64,000 nucleotides of DNA from positions 17,608,001 through 17,672,000 of the forward strand of contig NW_027480423.1 of the NCBI RefSeq assembly GCF_051401765.1, in the 5' to 3' direction. A program made the position numbers and the translations under genes. The stretch is from Calliopsis andreniformis. Lineage: Eukaryota; Arthropoda; Insecta; Hymenoptera; Andrenidae. Within the stretch, counting starts at the first letter, position 1, and the number at the start of each line of letters is the position of its first letter. Positions 9,900 to 22,337 of the stretch are shown one piece after another. The notes under the pieces were generated by a model, which was not told the origin of the DNA, did no database searches, and worked only from the letters and a program-made list of their open reading frames with translations.

Positions 9900-11705
9900 T
9901 TGGAGCAACGCCCTAGGGTGAGGCCTAGGTTGCTCGGAAAGTAGAAATGTCCATAAGTTTCATACTGGTTGCAATTATTCGTTTTATACGATGGAAAAAC
10001 TGTTGTATTTATATTGTATTCTATGCTTCTGGCGTTGACTTCTAAGGCACTAACTATTCGATCTGGTGGAGCGACGCAATAGAGTGATGCCTAGGTTGCC
10101 CGGAACGTAGAATTGGCCATCACTTTCAAACTGGTTGCAATTATTCCTCTTATATGACGGATACACTGTTGTATTTTTATTGCATTTTATGCTTCGGGCG
10201 TTGCCTTCTAGGGCCCTAACTATTCAATCTGTTGGACCAACGCCCTAGGGTGAAGGTTAGCTTGCTCGGAAAGTAGAAATGACCATAAGTTTCATACTGG
10301 TTGCAATTATTCGTTTTATACGATGGAAAAGCGGTTGTATTTATATCGTATTTTATGCTTCTGGCGTTGACTTCTTCGGCCGTAACTATTCGGTCTGGTG
10401 GAGCAACGCCCTGGAGTGAAACCTAGGTTGCCCGGAACCTAGAATTGGCCATCACTTTCAAACTGGTTGCAATTATTCCTGATATATGATGGAAACACTG
10501 TTGTATTTTTTTTGCATTTTATGTTTCGGGCGTTGACTTCTAAGTCCCTAACTATTCAATCTGTTGGAGCAACGCCCTAGGGTGAAGCCTTGGTTGCTCG
10601 GCAAGTAGAAATGTCCATAAGTTTCATGCTGGTTGCAATTATTCGTTTTATACGATGGAAAAACTGTTGTATTTATATTGTATTTTATGCTTCTGGCGTT
10701 GACTTCTAAGGCACTAACTATTCGATCTGGTGGAGCAACGCAATAGAGTGAAGCCTAGGTTGCCCGGAACGTAGAATTGGCCATCACTTTCAAACTGGTT
10801 GCAATTATTCCTGTTATATGTTGGAACCACTGTTGTCTTTTTTTTGCATTTTATGGTACGGGCGTTGACTTCTAAGGCCCTAACTATTCAATCTGTTGGA
10901 GCAACGCCCTAGTGTGAAGCCTAGGTTGCTCGGAAAGTAGAAATGACCATAAGTTTCATACTGGTTGAAATTATTCGTTTTATACGATGGAAAAGCTGTT
11001 GTATTTATATTGTATTTTATGCTTCTGGCGTTGACTTCTAAGGCACTAACTATTCGATCCGGTGGAGCAACGCCCTAGAGTGAAGCCTAGGTTGCCCGGA
11101 ACGTAGAATTGTCACGTCACATTCAAAGTGGTTGCAATTATTCCTGTTATATGATGGAAACGCTGTTGTATTTTTATTGCATTTTATGCTTCGGGCGTTG
11201 ACTTCTGAGGCCCTAACTATTCAATCTGTTGGAGCAACGCCCTAGGGCGAAGCATAGGTTGCTCGGAAAGTAGAAATGACCATAGGTTTCATACTGGTTG
11301 CAATCATTCGTTTTATACGACGGAAAAACTGTTGTATTTTAATTGTATTTTATGCTTTTAGCGAAGGAATTCTAAGTCCCTAGCTATTCGATCTGGTGGA
11401 GCAACGCCCTAGAGTGACGCCTAGCTTGCTCGGAAAGTAGAAATGACCATAAGTTTCATACTGGTTGCAATTATTCGTTTTATACGATGGAAAAGCTGTT
11501 GTATTTATATTGTATTTTATGCTTCTGGCGTTGAATTCTAAGTCCCTAGCTATTCCATCTGGTGGAACAACGCCCTAGGGTAAAGCCCAGGTTGCGCGGA
11601 TCGTAGAAATGACCATAACTTTCACACTGGTAGCAATTATTCGTTTTATACGATGGAAAAACTGTTTTATTTATTTTGTATTTTATGCTTCGGGCGTTGA
11701 CTTCT
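9900..11705 (+). repeat. Triplicated block, copy 1 (about 1.8 kb)
   Basis: The marker TATATGACGG at 10151 recurs at 16462 and 22937. Surrounding variants (GAGCGACGCAATAGAGTG, GTTGCCTTCTAGGGCC, GTTGGAACCACTG, TTCAAAGTGG, CTTTTAGCG) recur in the same order. The offset to copy 2 is 6,311 bp (38 monomers plus three bases). This copy has a one-base insertion (GCGAAGGAATTC against GCGATGAATTC). Confidence 0.8.
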
Positions 11706-14700
11706 AAGGCCCTAACTATTCAATCTGTTGGAGCAACGCCCTAGGGTGAAGCCTAGGTTGCTCGGAAAGTAGAAATATCCATAAGTTTCATACTGGTTGC
11801 AATTACTCGTATTATACGATGGAAAAACTGTTGTATTTATATTGTATTTTATGCTTCTGGCGTTGACTTCTAAGGCGCTAACTATTCGATCTGGTGGAGC
11901 AACGCAATAGAGTGATGCCTAGGTTGCCCGGAACGTAGAATTGGCCATCACTTTCAAACTGGTTGCAATTACTCCTGTTATATGGTGGAAACACTGTTGT
12001 ATTTTTATTGCATTTTATGCTTCTGGCGTTGACTTCTAAGGCCCTAACTATTCAATCTGTTGGGGCAACGCCCTAGGGTGAAGCCTAGGTTGCTCGGAAA
12101 GTAGAAATGACCATAAGTTTCATACTGGTTGCAATTATTCGTTTTATACGATGAAAGAACTGTTGTATTTATATTGTATTTTATGCTTCTGGCGTTTACT
12201 TCTAAGGACCTAACTATACGATCTGGTGGAGCAACGCCCTAGAGTGAAGCCTAGGTTGCTCGGAATTTAGAAATGACCATAACTTTCACACTGCTTGCAA
12301 TTATTCGTTTTATACGATGGAAACGCTGTTGTATTTATATTGTATTTTATGCCTCTGGCGTTGACTTCTAAGGCCGTAGCTATTAGATGTGGTGGAGCAA
12401 CGCCCTAGAGTGACGCCTAGGGTGCTCGGAACGTAGAAATGACCATTACTTTCACACTGGTTGCTATTATTCGTTTTATACGATGGAAAAGCTGTTGTAT
12501 TTATATCGTTTTTTATGCTTCTGGCGTTGACTTCTTAGGCCGTAACTATTCGGTCTGGTGGAGCAACGCCCTGGAGTGAAACCTAGGTTGCCCGGAACGT
12601 AGAATTGGCCATCACTTTCAAACTGGTTGCAATTATTCCTGATATATGATGTAAACACTGTTGTATTTTTTTTGCATTTTATGGTTCGGGCGTTGACTTC
12701 TAAGGCCCTAACTATACAATTTGTTGGAGCAACGCCCTAGGGTGAAGCCTAGGTTGCTCGGAAAGTAGAAATATCCATAAGTTTCATACTGGTTGCAATT
12801 ATTCGTTTTATACGATGGAAAAACTGTTGTATTTATATTGTATTTTATGCTTCTGGCGTTGACTTCTAAGGCACTAACTATTCGATCTGGTGGAGCAACG
12901 CCCTAGAGTGAAGCCTAGGTTGCCCGGAACGTAGAATTGGCCATCACTTTCAAACTGGTTGCAATTATTCCTGATATATGATGGAAACACTGTTGTCTTT
13001 TTTTTGCATTTTATGGTTCGGGCGTTGACTTCTAAGGCCCTAACTATTCAATCTGTTGGAGCAACGCCCTAGGGTGAAGCCTAGGTTGCTCGGAAAGTAG
13101 AAATGTCCATAAGTTTCATACTGGTTGCAATTATTCGTTTTATACGATGGAAAAACTGTTGTATTTATATTGTATTTTATGCTTCTGGCGTTGACTTCTA
13201 AGGCACTATCTATTCGATCTGGTGGAGTAACGCCGTAGAGTGAAGCCTAGGTTGCCCGGAACGTAGAATTGGCCATCACTTTCAAACTGGTTGCACTTAT
13301 TCCTGTTATATGATGGAAACACTGTTGTATTTTTTTTGCATTTTATGTTTCGGGCGCTGACTTCTAAGGCCCTAACTATTCAATCTGTTGGGGCAACGCC
13401 CTAGGGTGAAGCCTAGGTTGCCCGGAACGTAGAATTGGCCATCACTTTCAAACTGGTTGCAATTATTCCTGTTATATGATGGAAACACTGTTGTATTTTT
13501 TTTGCATTTTATGGTTTTGGCGTTGACTTCTAAGGCCCTAACTATTCAACCTGTTGGAGCAACGCCCTAGTGTGAAGCCTAGGTTGCTCGGAAAGTAGAA
13601 ATGACCATAAGTTTCATACTGGTTGCAATTATTCGTTTTATACGATGGAAAAGCTGTTGTATTTATATTGTATTTTATGCTTCTGGCGTTGAATTCTAGG
13701 TCCCTAGCTATTCCATCTGGTGGAACAACGCCCTAGGGTAAAGCCCAGGTTGCGCGGATCGTAGAAATGGCCATAACTTTCACACTGGTAGCAATTATAC
13801 GTTTTATACGATGGAAAAACTGTTTTATTTATTTTGTATTTTATGCTTCGGGCGTTGACTTCTGAGGACCTAACTATTCGATCTGGTGGTGCAACGCCCT
13901 GGAGTGAAACCTGGGTTGCCCGGAACGTAGAAATGACCATAACTTTCACACTGGTTGCTATCTTTCGTTTTATACGATGGAAAGACTGTTATATTTATAT
14001 CGTATTTTATGCTTCGTGCGTTGACTTCTTAGGGCCTACCTATTCGACCTGGTGGAGCAACGCCCTAGAGTGATACCTAGGTTGCCCTGAACGTAGAAAT
14101 AACCATTACATTCACACTGGTTGCAATTATTCCTGTCATACGATGGAGAAACTGTTGTAGTTTTATTGTATTCTATGCTTCTGGCGATTAACTCTAAGTC
14201 GCTAGCTATTTGATCAGGTGGAGCAACGACCTAGAGTGAAGCCTAGGTTGCCCGGAACGTAGAAATGACAATTACTTTCACACTGTTTGCTATTATTCAT
14301 TTTGTACGATGGAAAAGCTGTTGTACTTATATTGTATTTTATTCTTATGGCGTTGAATTCTAAGTCCCTAGCTATTCCATCTGGTGCAACAACGCCCTAG
14401 GGTAAAGCCCAGGTTGCGCGGAACGTAGAAATGACCATAACTTTTAAACTGGTTGCAATTATTCCTGATATGTGATGGTAACACTGTTGTATTTTTTTTG
14501 CATTTTATGGTTCGGGCGTTGACTTCTAAGGCCCTAACTATTCAATCTGTTGGAGCAACGCCCTAGGGTGAAGCCTAGGTTGCTCGGAAAGTAGAAATAT
14601 CCATAAGTTTCATACTGGTTGCAATTACTCGTATTATACGATGGAAAAACTGTTGTATTTATATCGTATTTTATGCTTCTGGCGTTGACTTCTTAGGCCG

Positions 14701-14885
14701 TAACTATTCGGTCAGGTGGAGCAACGCCCTGGAGTGAAACCTAGGTTGCCCGGAACGTAGAATTGGCCATCACTTACAAACTGGTTGCAATTATTCCTGA
14801 TATATGATGGAAACTCTGTTGTATTTTTTTTGCATTTTATGTTTCGGGCGTTGACTTCTAAGGCCCTAACTATTCAATCTGCTGG
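11691..14885 (+). repeat. Duplicated block I, copy 1 (about 3.2 kb)
   Basis: This block is almost identical to 18,665-21,859 at an offset of 6,974 bp (42 monomers plus two bases). Private variants occur in both at matching positions: TATATGGTGG, ATGAAAGAACTG, ACTATACGATC, GAATTTAG, TATCGTTTTTTATGC, ATGATGTAAACAC, ATACAATTTGTTGG and GGTTTTGGCG. Left and right of the block the two copies differ at once, giving clear junctions. Confidence 0.9.
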
Positions 14886-15862
14886 AGCAACGCCCTAGGG
14901 TGAAGCCTTGGTTGCTCGGCAAGTAGAAATGTCCATAAGTTTCATGCTGGTTGCAATTATTCGTTTTATACGATGGAAAAACTGTTGTATTTATATTGTA
15001 TTTTATGCTTCTGGCGTTGACTTCTAAGGCACTAACTATTCGATCTGGTGGAGCAACGCAATAGAGTGAAGCCTAGGTTGCCCGGAACGTAGAATTGGCC
15101 ATCACTTTCAAACTGGTTGCAATTATTCCTGTTATATGTTGGAACCACTGTTGTCTTTTTTTTGCAATTTATGGAACGGGCGTTGACTTCTAAGGCCCTA
15201 ACTATTCAATCTGTTGGAGCAACGCCCTAGTGTGAAGCATAGATTGCTCGGAAAGTAGAAATGACCATAAGTTTCATACTGGTTGAAATTATTCGTTTTA
15301 TACGATGGAAAAGCTGTTGTATTTATATTGTATTTTATGCTTCTGGCGTTGACTTCTAAGGCACTAACTATTCGATCCGGTGGAGCAACGCCCTAGAGTG
15401 AAGCCTAGGTTGCCCGGAACGTAGAATTGTCACATCACATTCAAAGTGGTTGCAATTATTCCTGTTATATGATGGAGACGCTGTTGTATTTTTATTGCAT
15501 TTTATGCTTCGGGCGTTGACTTCTGAGGCCCTAACTATTCAATCTGTTGGAGCAACGCCCTAGGGCGAAGCATAGGTTGCTCGGAAAGTAGAAATGACCA
15601 TAGGTTTCATACTGGTTGCAATCATTCGTTTTATACGATGGAAAAACTGTTGTATTTTAATTGTATTTTATGCTTTTAGCGATGAATTCTAAGTCCCTAG
15701 CTATTCGATCTGGTGGAGCAACGCCCTAGAGTGACGCCTAGCTTGCTCGGAAAGTAGAAATGACCATAAGTTTCATACTGGTTGCAATTATTCGTTTTAT
15801 ACGATGGAAAAGCTGTTGTATTTATATTGTATTTTATGCTTCTGGCGTTGGATTCTAAGTCC

Positions 15863-18750
15863 CTAACTATTCGATCTGGTGGAGCAACGCCCTAGAGTGA
15901 AGCCTAGGTTGCTCGGAATGTAGAAATGACCATAACTTTCACACTGGTTGCTATTATTCGTTTTATACGGTGTAAAAGCTGTTTTATTTATATCGTATTT
16001 TATGCTTCTGGCTTTGACTTCTTAGGGCCTACCTATACGACCTGGTGGAGCAACGCCCTAGAGTGAAACCTAGGTTGCCCTGAACGTAGAAATGACCATT
16101 ACATTCACACTGGTTGCAATTATTCCTGTTATACGATGGAAAAACTGTTGTATTTTTATTGTATTCTATGCTTCTGGCGATTAATTCTAAGTCGCTAGCT
16201 ATTTGATCAGGTGGAGCAACGCCCTAGGGTGAAGCCTAGGTTGCTCGGAAAGTAGAAATGACCATAAGTTTCATACTGGTTGCAATTATTCGTTTTATAC
16301 GATGGAAAAACTGTTGTATTTATATTGTATTCTATGCTTCTGGCGTTGACTTCTAAGGCACTAACTATTCGATCTGGTGGAGCGACGCAATAGAGTGATG
16401 CCTAGGTTGCCCGGAACGTAGAATTGGCCATCACTTTCAAACTGGTTGCAATTATTCCTCTTATATGACGGATACACTGTTGTATTTTTATTGCATTTTA
16501 TGCTTCGGGCGTTGCCTTCTAGGGCCCTAACTATTCAATCTGTTGGACCAACGCCCTAGGGTGAAGGTTAGCTTGCTCGGAAAGTAGAAATGACCATAAG
16601 TTTCATACTGGTTGCAATTATTCGTTTTATACGATGGAAAAGCGGTTGTATTTATATCGTATTTTATGCTTCTGGCGTTGACTTCTTCGGCCGTAACTAT
16701 TCGGTCTGGTGGAGCAACGCCCTGGAGTGAAACCTAGGTTGCCCGGAACCTAGAATTGGCCATCACTTTCAAACTGGTTGCAATTATTCCTGATATATGA
16801 TGGAAACACTGTTGTATTTTTTTTGCATTTTATGTTTCGGGCGTTGACTTCTAAGTCCCTAACTATTCAATCTGTTGGAGCAACGCCCTAGGGTGAAGCC
16901 TTGGTTGCTCGGCAAGTACAAATGTCCATAAGTTTCATGCTGGTTGCAATTATTCGTTTTATACGATGGAAAAACTGTTGTATTTATATTGTATTTTATG
17001 CTTCTGGCGTTGACTTCTAAGGCACTAACTATTCGATCTGGTGGAGCAACGCAATAGAGTGAAGCCTAGGTTGCCCCGAACGTAGAATTGGCCATCACTT
17101 TCAAACTGGTTGCAATTATTCCTGTTATATGTTGGAACCACTGTTGTCTTTTTTTTGCATTTTATGGTACGGGCGTTGACTTCTAAGGCCCTAACTATTC
17201 AATCTGTTGGAGCAACGCCCTAGTGTGAAGCCTAGGTTGCTCGGAAAGTAGAAATGACCATAAGTTTCATACTGGTTGAAATTATTCGTTTTATACGATG
17301 GAAAAGCTGTTGTATTTATATTGTATTTTATGCTTCTGGCGTTGACTTCTAAGGCACTAACTATTCGATCCGGTGGAGCAACGCCCTAGAGTGAAGCCTA
17401 GGTTGCCCGGAACGTAGAATTGTCACGTCACATTCAAAGTGGTTGCAATTATTCCTGTTATATGATGGAAACGCTGTTGTATTTTTATTGCATTTTATGC
17501 TTCGGGCGTTGACTTCTGAGGCCCTAACTATTCAATCTGTTGGAGCAACGCCCTAGGGCGAAGCATAGGTTGCTCGGAAAGTAGAAATGACCATAGGTTT
17601 CATACTGGTTGCAATCATTCGTTTTATACGATGGAAAAACTGTTGTATTTTAATTGTATTTTATGCTTTTAGCGATGAATTCTAAGTCCCTAGCTATTCG
17701 ATCTGGTGGAGCAACGCCCTAGAGTGACGCCTAGCTTGCTCGGAAAGTAGAAATGACCATAAGTTTCATACTGGTTGCAATTATTCGTTTTATACGATGG
17801 AAAAGCTGTTGTATTTATATTGTATTTTATGCTTCTGGCGTTGAATTCTAAGTCCCTAGCTATTCCATCTGGTGGAACAACGCCCTAGGGTAAAGCCCAG
17901 GTTGCGCGGATCGTAGAAATGACCATAACTTTCACACTGGTAGCAATTATTCGTTTTATACGATGGAAAAACTGTTTTATTTATTTTGTATTTTATGCTT
18001 CGGGCGTTGACTTCTGAGGACCTAACTATTCGATCTGGTGGTGCAACGCCCTGGAGTGAAACCTGGGTTGCCCGGAACGTAGAAATGACCACAACTTTCA
18101 CACTGGTTGCTATCTTTCGTTTTATACGATGGAAAGACTGTTATATTTATATCGTATTTTATGCTTCTGGCGTTGACTTCTTAGGGCCTACCTATTCGAC
18201 CTGGTGGAGCAACGCCCTAGAGTGAAACCTAGGTTGCCCTGAACGTAGAAATAACCATTACATTCACACTGGTTGCAATTATTCCTGTCATACGATGGAG
18301 AAACTGCTGTAGTTTTATTGTATTCTATGCTTCTGGCGATTAATTCTAAGTCGCTAGCTATTTGATCAGGTGGAGCAACGACCTAGAGTGAAGCCTAGGT
18401 TGCCCGGAACGTAGTAATGACAATTACTTTCACACTGTTTGCTATTACTCATTTTGTACGATGGAAAAGCTGTTGTACTTATATTGTATTTTATTCTTAT
18501 GGCGTTGAATTCTAAGTCCCTAGCTATTCCATCTGGTGCAACAACGCCCTAGGGTAAAGCCCAGGTTGCGCGGAACGTAGAAATGACCATAACTTTTAAA
18601 CTGGTTGCAATTATTCCTGATATGTGATGGTAACACTGTTGTATTTTTTTTGCATTTTATGGTTCGGGCGTTGCCTTCTAAGGCCCTAACTATTCAATCT
18701 GTTGGAGCAACGCCCTAGGGTGAAGCCTAGGTTGCTCGGAAAGTAGAAAT
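15863..18750 (+). repeat. Duplicated block II, copy 1 (about 2.9 kb)
   Basis: This block matches 22,338-25,225 at an offset of 6,475 bp (39 monomers plus one base). It contains the TATATGACGG, TTCAAAGTGG, CTTTTAGCGATG and GCGCGGATCG units in that order. Its first 0.36 kb holds C-type variants 1 and 2, then it joins the triplicated 1.8 kb block in the middle of a monomer at GATCAGGTGGAGC. Confidence 0.9.
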
Positions 18751-21700
18751 ATCCATAAGTTTCATATTGGTTGCAATTACTCGTATTATACGATGGAAAA
18801 ACTGTTGTATTTATATTGTATTTTATGCTTCTGGCGTTGACTTCTAAGGCGCTAACTATTCGATCTGGTGGAGCAACGCAATAGAGTGATGCCTAGGTTG
18901 CCCGGAACGTAGAATTGGCCATCACTTTCAAACTGGTTGCAATTATTCCTGTTATATGGTGGAAACACTGTTGTATTTTTATTGCATTTTATGCTTCTGG
19001 CGTTGACTTCTAAGGCCCTAACTATTCAATCTGTTGGGGCAACGCCCTAGGGTGAAGCCTAGGTTGCTCGGAAAGTAGAAATGACCATAAGTTTCATACT
19101 GGTTGCAATTATTCGTTTTATACGATGAAAGAACTGTTGTATTTATATTGTATTTTATGCTTCTGGCGTTTACTTCTAAGGACCTAACTATACGATCTGG
19201 TGGAGCAACGCCCTAGAGTGAAGCCTAGGTTGCTCGGAATTTAGAAATGACCATAACTTTCACACTGCTTGCAATTATTCGTTTTATACGATGGAAACGC
19301 TGTTGTATTTATATTGTATTTTATGCCTCTGGCGTTGACTTCTAAGGCCGTAGCTATTAGATGTGGTGGAGCAACGCCCTAGAGTGACGCCTAGGGTGCT
19401 CGGAACGTAGAAATGACCATTACTTTCACACTGGTTGCTATTATTCGTTTTATACGATGGAAAAGCTGTTGTATTTATATCGTTTTTTATGCTTCTGGCG
19501 TTGACTTCTTAGGCCGTAACTATTCGGTCTGGTGGAGCAACGCCCTGGAGTGAAACCTAGGTTGCCCGGAACGTAGAATTGGCCATCACTTTCAAACTGG
19601 TTGCAATTATTCCTGATATATGATGTAAACACTGTTGTATTTTTTTTGCATTTTATGGTTCGGGCGTTGACTTCTAAGGCCCTAACTATACAATTTGTTG
19701 GAGCAACGCCCTAGGGTGAAGCCTAGGTTGCTCGGAAAGTAGAAATATCCATAAGTTTCATACTGGTTGCAATTATTCGTTTTATACGATGGAAAAACTG
19801 TTGTATTTATATTGTATTTTATGCTTCTGGCGTTGACTTCTAAGGCACTAACTATTCGATCTGGTGGAGCAACGCCCTAGAGTGAAGCCTAGGTTGCCCG
19901 GAACGTAGAATTGGCCATCACTTTCAAACTGGTTGCAATTATTCCTGATATATGATGGAAACACTGTTGTCTTTTTTTTGCATTTTATGGTTCGGGCGTT
20001 GACTTCTAAGGCCCTAACTATTCAATCTGTTGGAGCAACGCCCTAGGGTGAAGCCTAGGTTGCTCGGAAAGTAGAAATGTCCATAAGTTTCATACTGGTT
20101 GCAATTATTCGTTTTATACGATGGAAAAACTGTTGTATTTATATTGTATTTTATGCTTCTGGCGTTGACTTCTAAGGCACTATCTATTCGATCTGGTGGA
20201 GCAACGCCGTAGAGTGAAGCCTAGGTTGCCCGGAACGTAGAATTGGCCATCACTTTCAAACTGGTTGCACTTATTCCTGTTATATGATGGAAACACTGTT
20301 GTATTTTTTTTGCATTTTATGTTTCGGGCGCTGACTTCTAAGGCCCTAACTATTCAATCTGTTGGGGCAACGCCCTAGGGTGAAGCCTAGGTTGCCCGGA
20401 ACGTAGAATTGGCCATCACTTTCAAACTGGTTGCAATTATTCCTGTTATATGATGGAAACACTGTTGTATTTTTTTTGCATTTTATGGTTTTGGCGTTGA
20501 CTTCTAAGGCCCTAACTATTCAACCTGTTGGAGCAACGCCCTAGTGTGAAGCCTAGGTTGCTCGGAAAGTAGAAATGACCATAAGTTTCATACTGGTTGC
20601 AATTATTCGTTTTATACGATGGAAAAGCTGTTGTATTTATATTGTATTTTATGCTTCTGGCGTTGAATTCTAAGTCCCTAGCTATTCCATCTGGTGGAAC
20701 AACGCCCTAGGGTAAAGCCCAGGTTGCGCGGATCGTAGAAATGGCCATAACTTTCACACTGGTAGCAATTATACGTTTTATACGATGGAAAAACTGTTTT
20801 ATTTATTTTGTATTTTATGCTTCGGGCGTTGACTTCTGAGGACCTAACTATTCGATCGGGTGGTGCAACGCCCTGGAGTGAAACCTGGGTTGCCCGGAAC
20901 GTAGAAATGACCATAACTTTCACACTGGTTGCTATCTTTCGTTTTATACGATGGAAAGACTGTTATATTTATATCGGATTTTATGCTTCGTGCGTTGACT
21001 TCTTAGGGCCTACCTATTCGACCTGGTGGAGTAACGCCCTAGAGTGATACCTAGGTTGCCCTGAACGTAGAAATAACCATTACATTCACACTGGTTGCAA
21101 TTATTCCTGTCATACGATGGAGAAACTGTTGTAGTTTTATTGTATTCTATGCTTCTGGCGATTAATTCTAAGTCGCTAGCTATTTGATCAGGTGGAGCAA
21201 CGACCTAGAGTGAAGCCTAGGTTGCCCGGAACGTAGAAATGACAATTACTTTCACACTGTTTGCTATTATTCATTTTGTACGATGGAAAAGCTGTTGTAC
21301 TTATATTGTATTTTATTCTTATGGCGTTGAATTCTAAGTCCCTAGCTATTCCATCTGGTGCAACAACGCCCTAGGGTAAAGCCCAGGTTGCGCGGAACGT
21401 AGAAATGACCATAACTTTTAAACTGGTTGCAATTATTCCTGATATGTGATGGTAACACTGTTGTATTTTTTTTGCATTTTATGGTTCGGGCGTTGACTTC
21501 TAAGGCCCTAACTATTCAATCTGTTGGAGCAACGCCCTAGGGTGAAGCCTAGGTTGCTCGGAAAGTAGAAATATCCATAAGTTTCATACTGGTTGCAATT
21601 ACTCGTATTATACGATGGAAAAACTGTTGTATTTATATCGTATTTTATGCTTCTGGCGTTGACTTCTTAGGCCGTAACTATTCGGTCAGGTGGAGCAACG

Positions 21701-21859
21701 CCCTGGAGTGAAACCTAGGTTGCCCGGAACGTAGAATTGGCCATCACTTACAAACTGGTTGCAATTATTCCTGATATATGATGGAAACTCTGTTGTATTT
21801 TTTTTGCATTTTATGTTTCGGGCGTTGACTTCTAAGGCCCTAACTATTCAATCTGCTGG
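18665..21859 (+). repeat. Duplicated block I, copy 2
   Basis: Second copy of block I. Only scattered substitutions separate it from copy 1, such as GTTGCCTTCT for GTTGACTTCT at its left end and TATATCGGATTTT for TATATCGTATTTT near 20,974. At its right end the sequence continues with GCGACGCCCTAGGG and the 6.9 kb-type block. Confidence 0.9.
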
Positions 21860-22337
21860 AGCGACGCCCTAGGGTGAAGCCTAGGTTGCTCGGAAGGTAG
21901 AAATATCCATAAGTTTCATACTGTTTGCAATTATTCGTTTTATACGATGGAAAAACTGTTGTATTTATATTGTCTTTTATGCTTCTGGCGTTGACTTCTA
22001 AGGCCCTAGCTGTTCGACCTAGTGGAGCAACGCCCTAGAGTGAACCTGAGGTTGCCCGGAAAGGAGAAATGACCATCATTTTCAAACTGGTTGCAATTAA
22101 TCCTTTTATACGATGGAAAAGCTGTTGTATTTATATCCTATTTTATGCTTCTGGCGTTTACTTCTAAGGACCTAACTATTCGATCTGGTGGAGCAACGCC
22201 CTAGAGTGAAGCCCAGGTTGCCCGGAAAGGAGAAATGACCATCACTTTCTAACTGGTTGCAATTAATCCTTTTATACGATGGAAAAGCTGTTGTATTTAT
22301 ATCGTATTTTATTCTTCTTGCGTTTACTTCTAAGGAC

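Larger units (their letters stand above)
7976..11690 (+). repeat. Array zone 3: mostly regular A/B dimers
   Basis: Satellite monomers only. A and B classes alternate over most of this stretch as 332 bp dimers, with TATATGATGG (A) and TACGATGG (B) at every second monomer. C-type or modified units appear only near the right end. A two-base deletion gives TTGCCCAACG near 9,768. Confidence 0.8.
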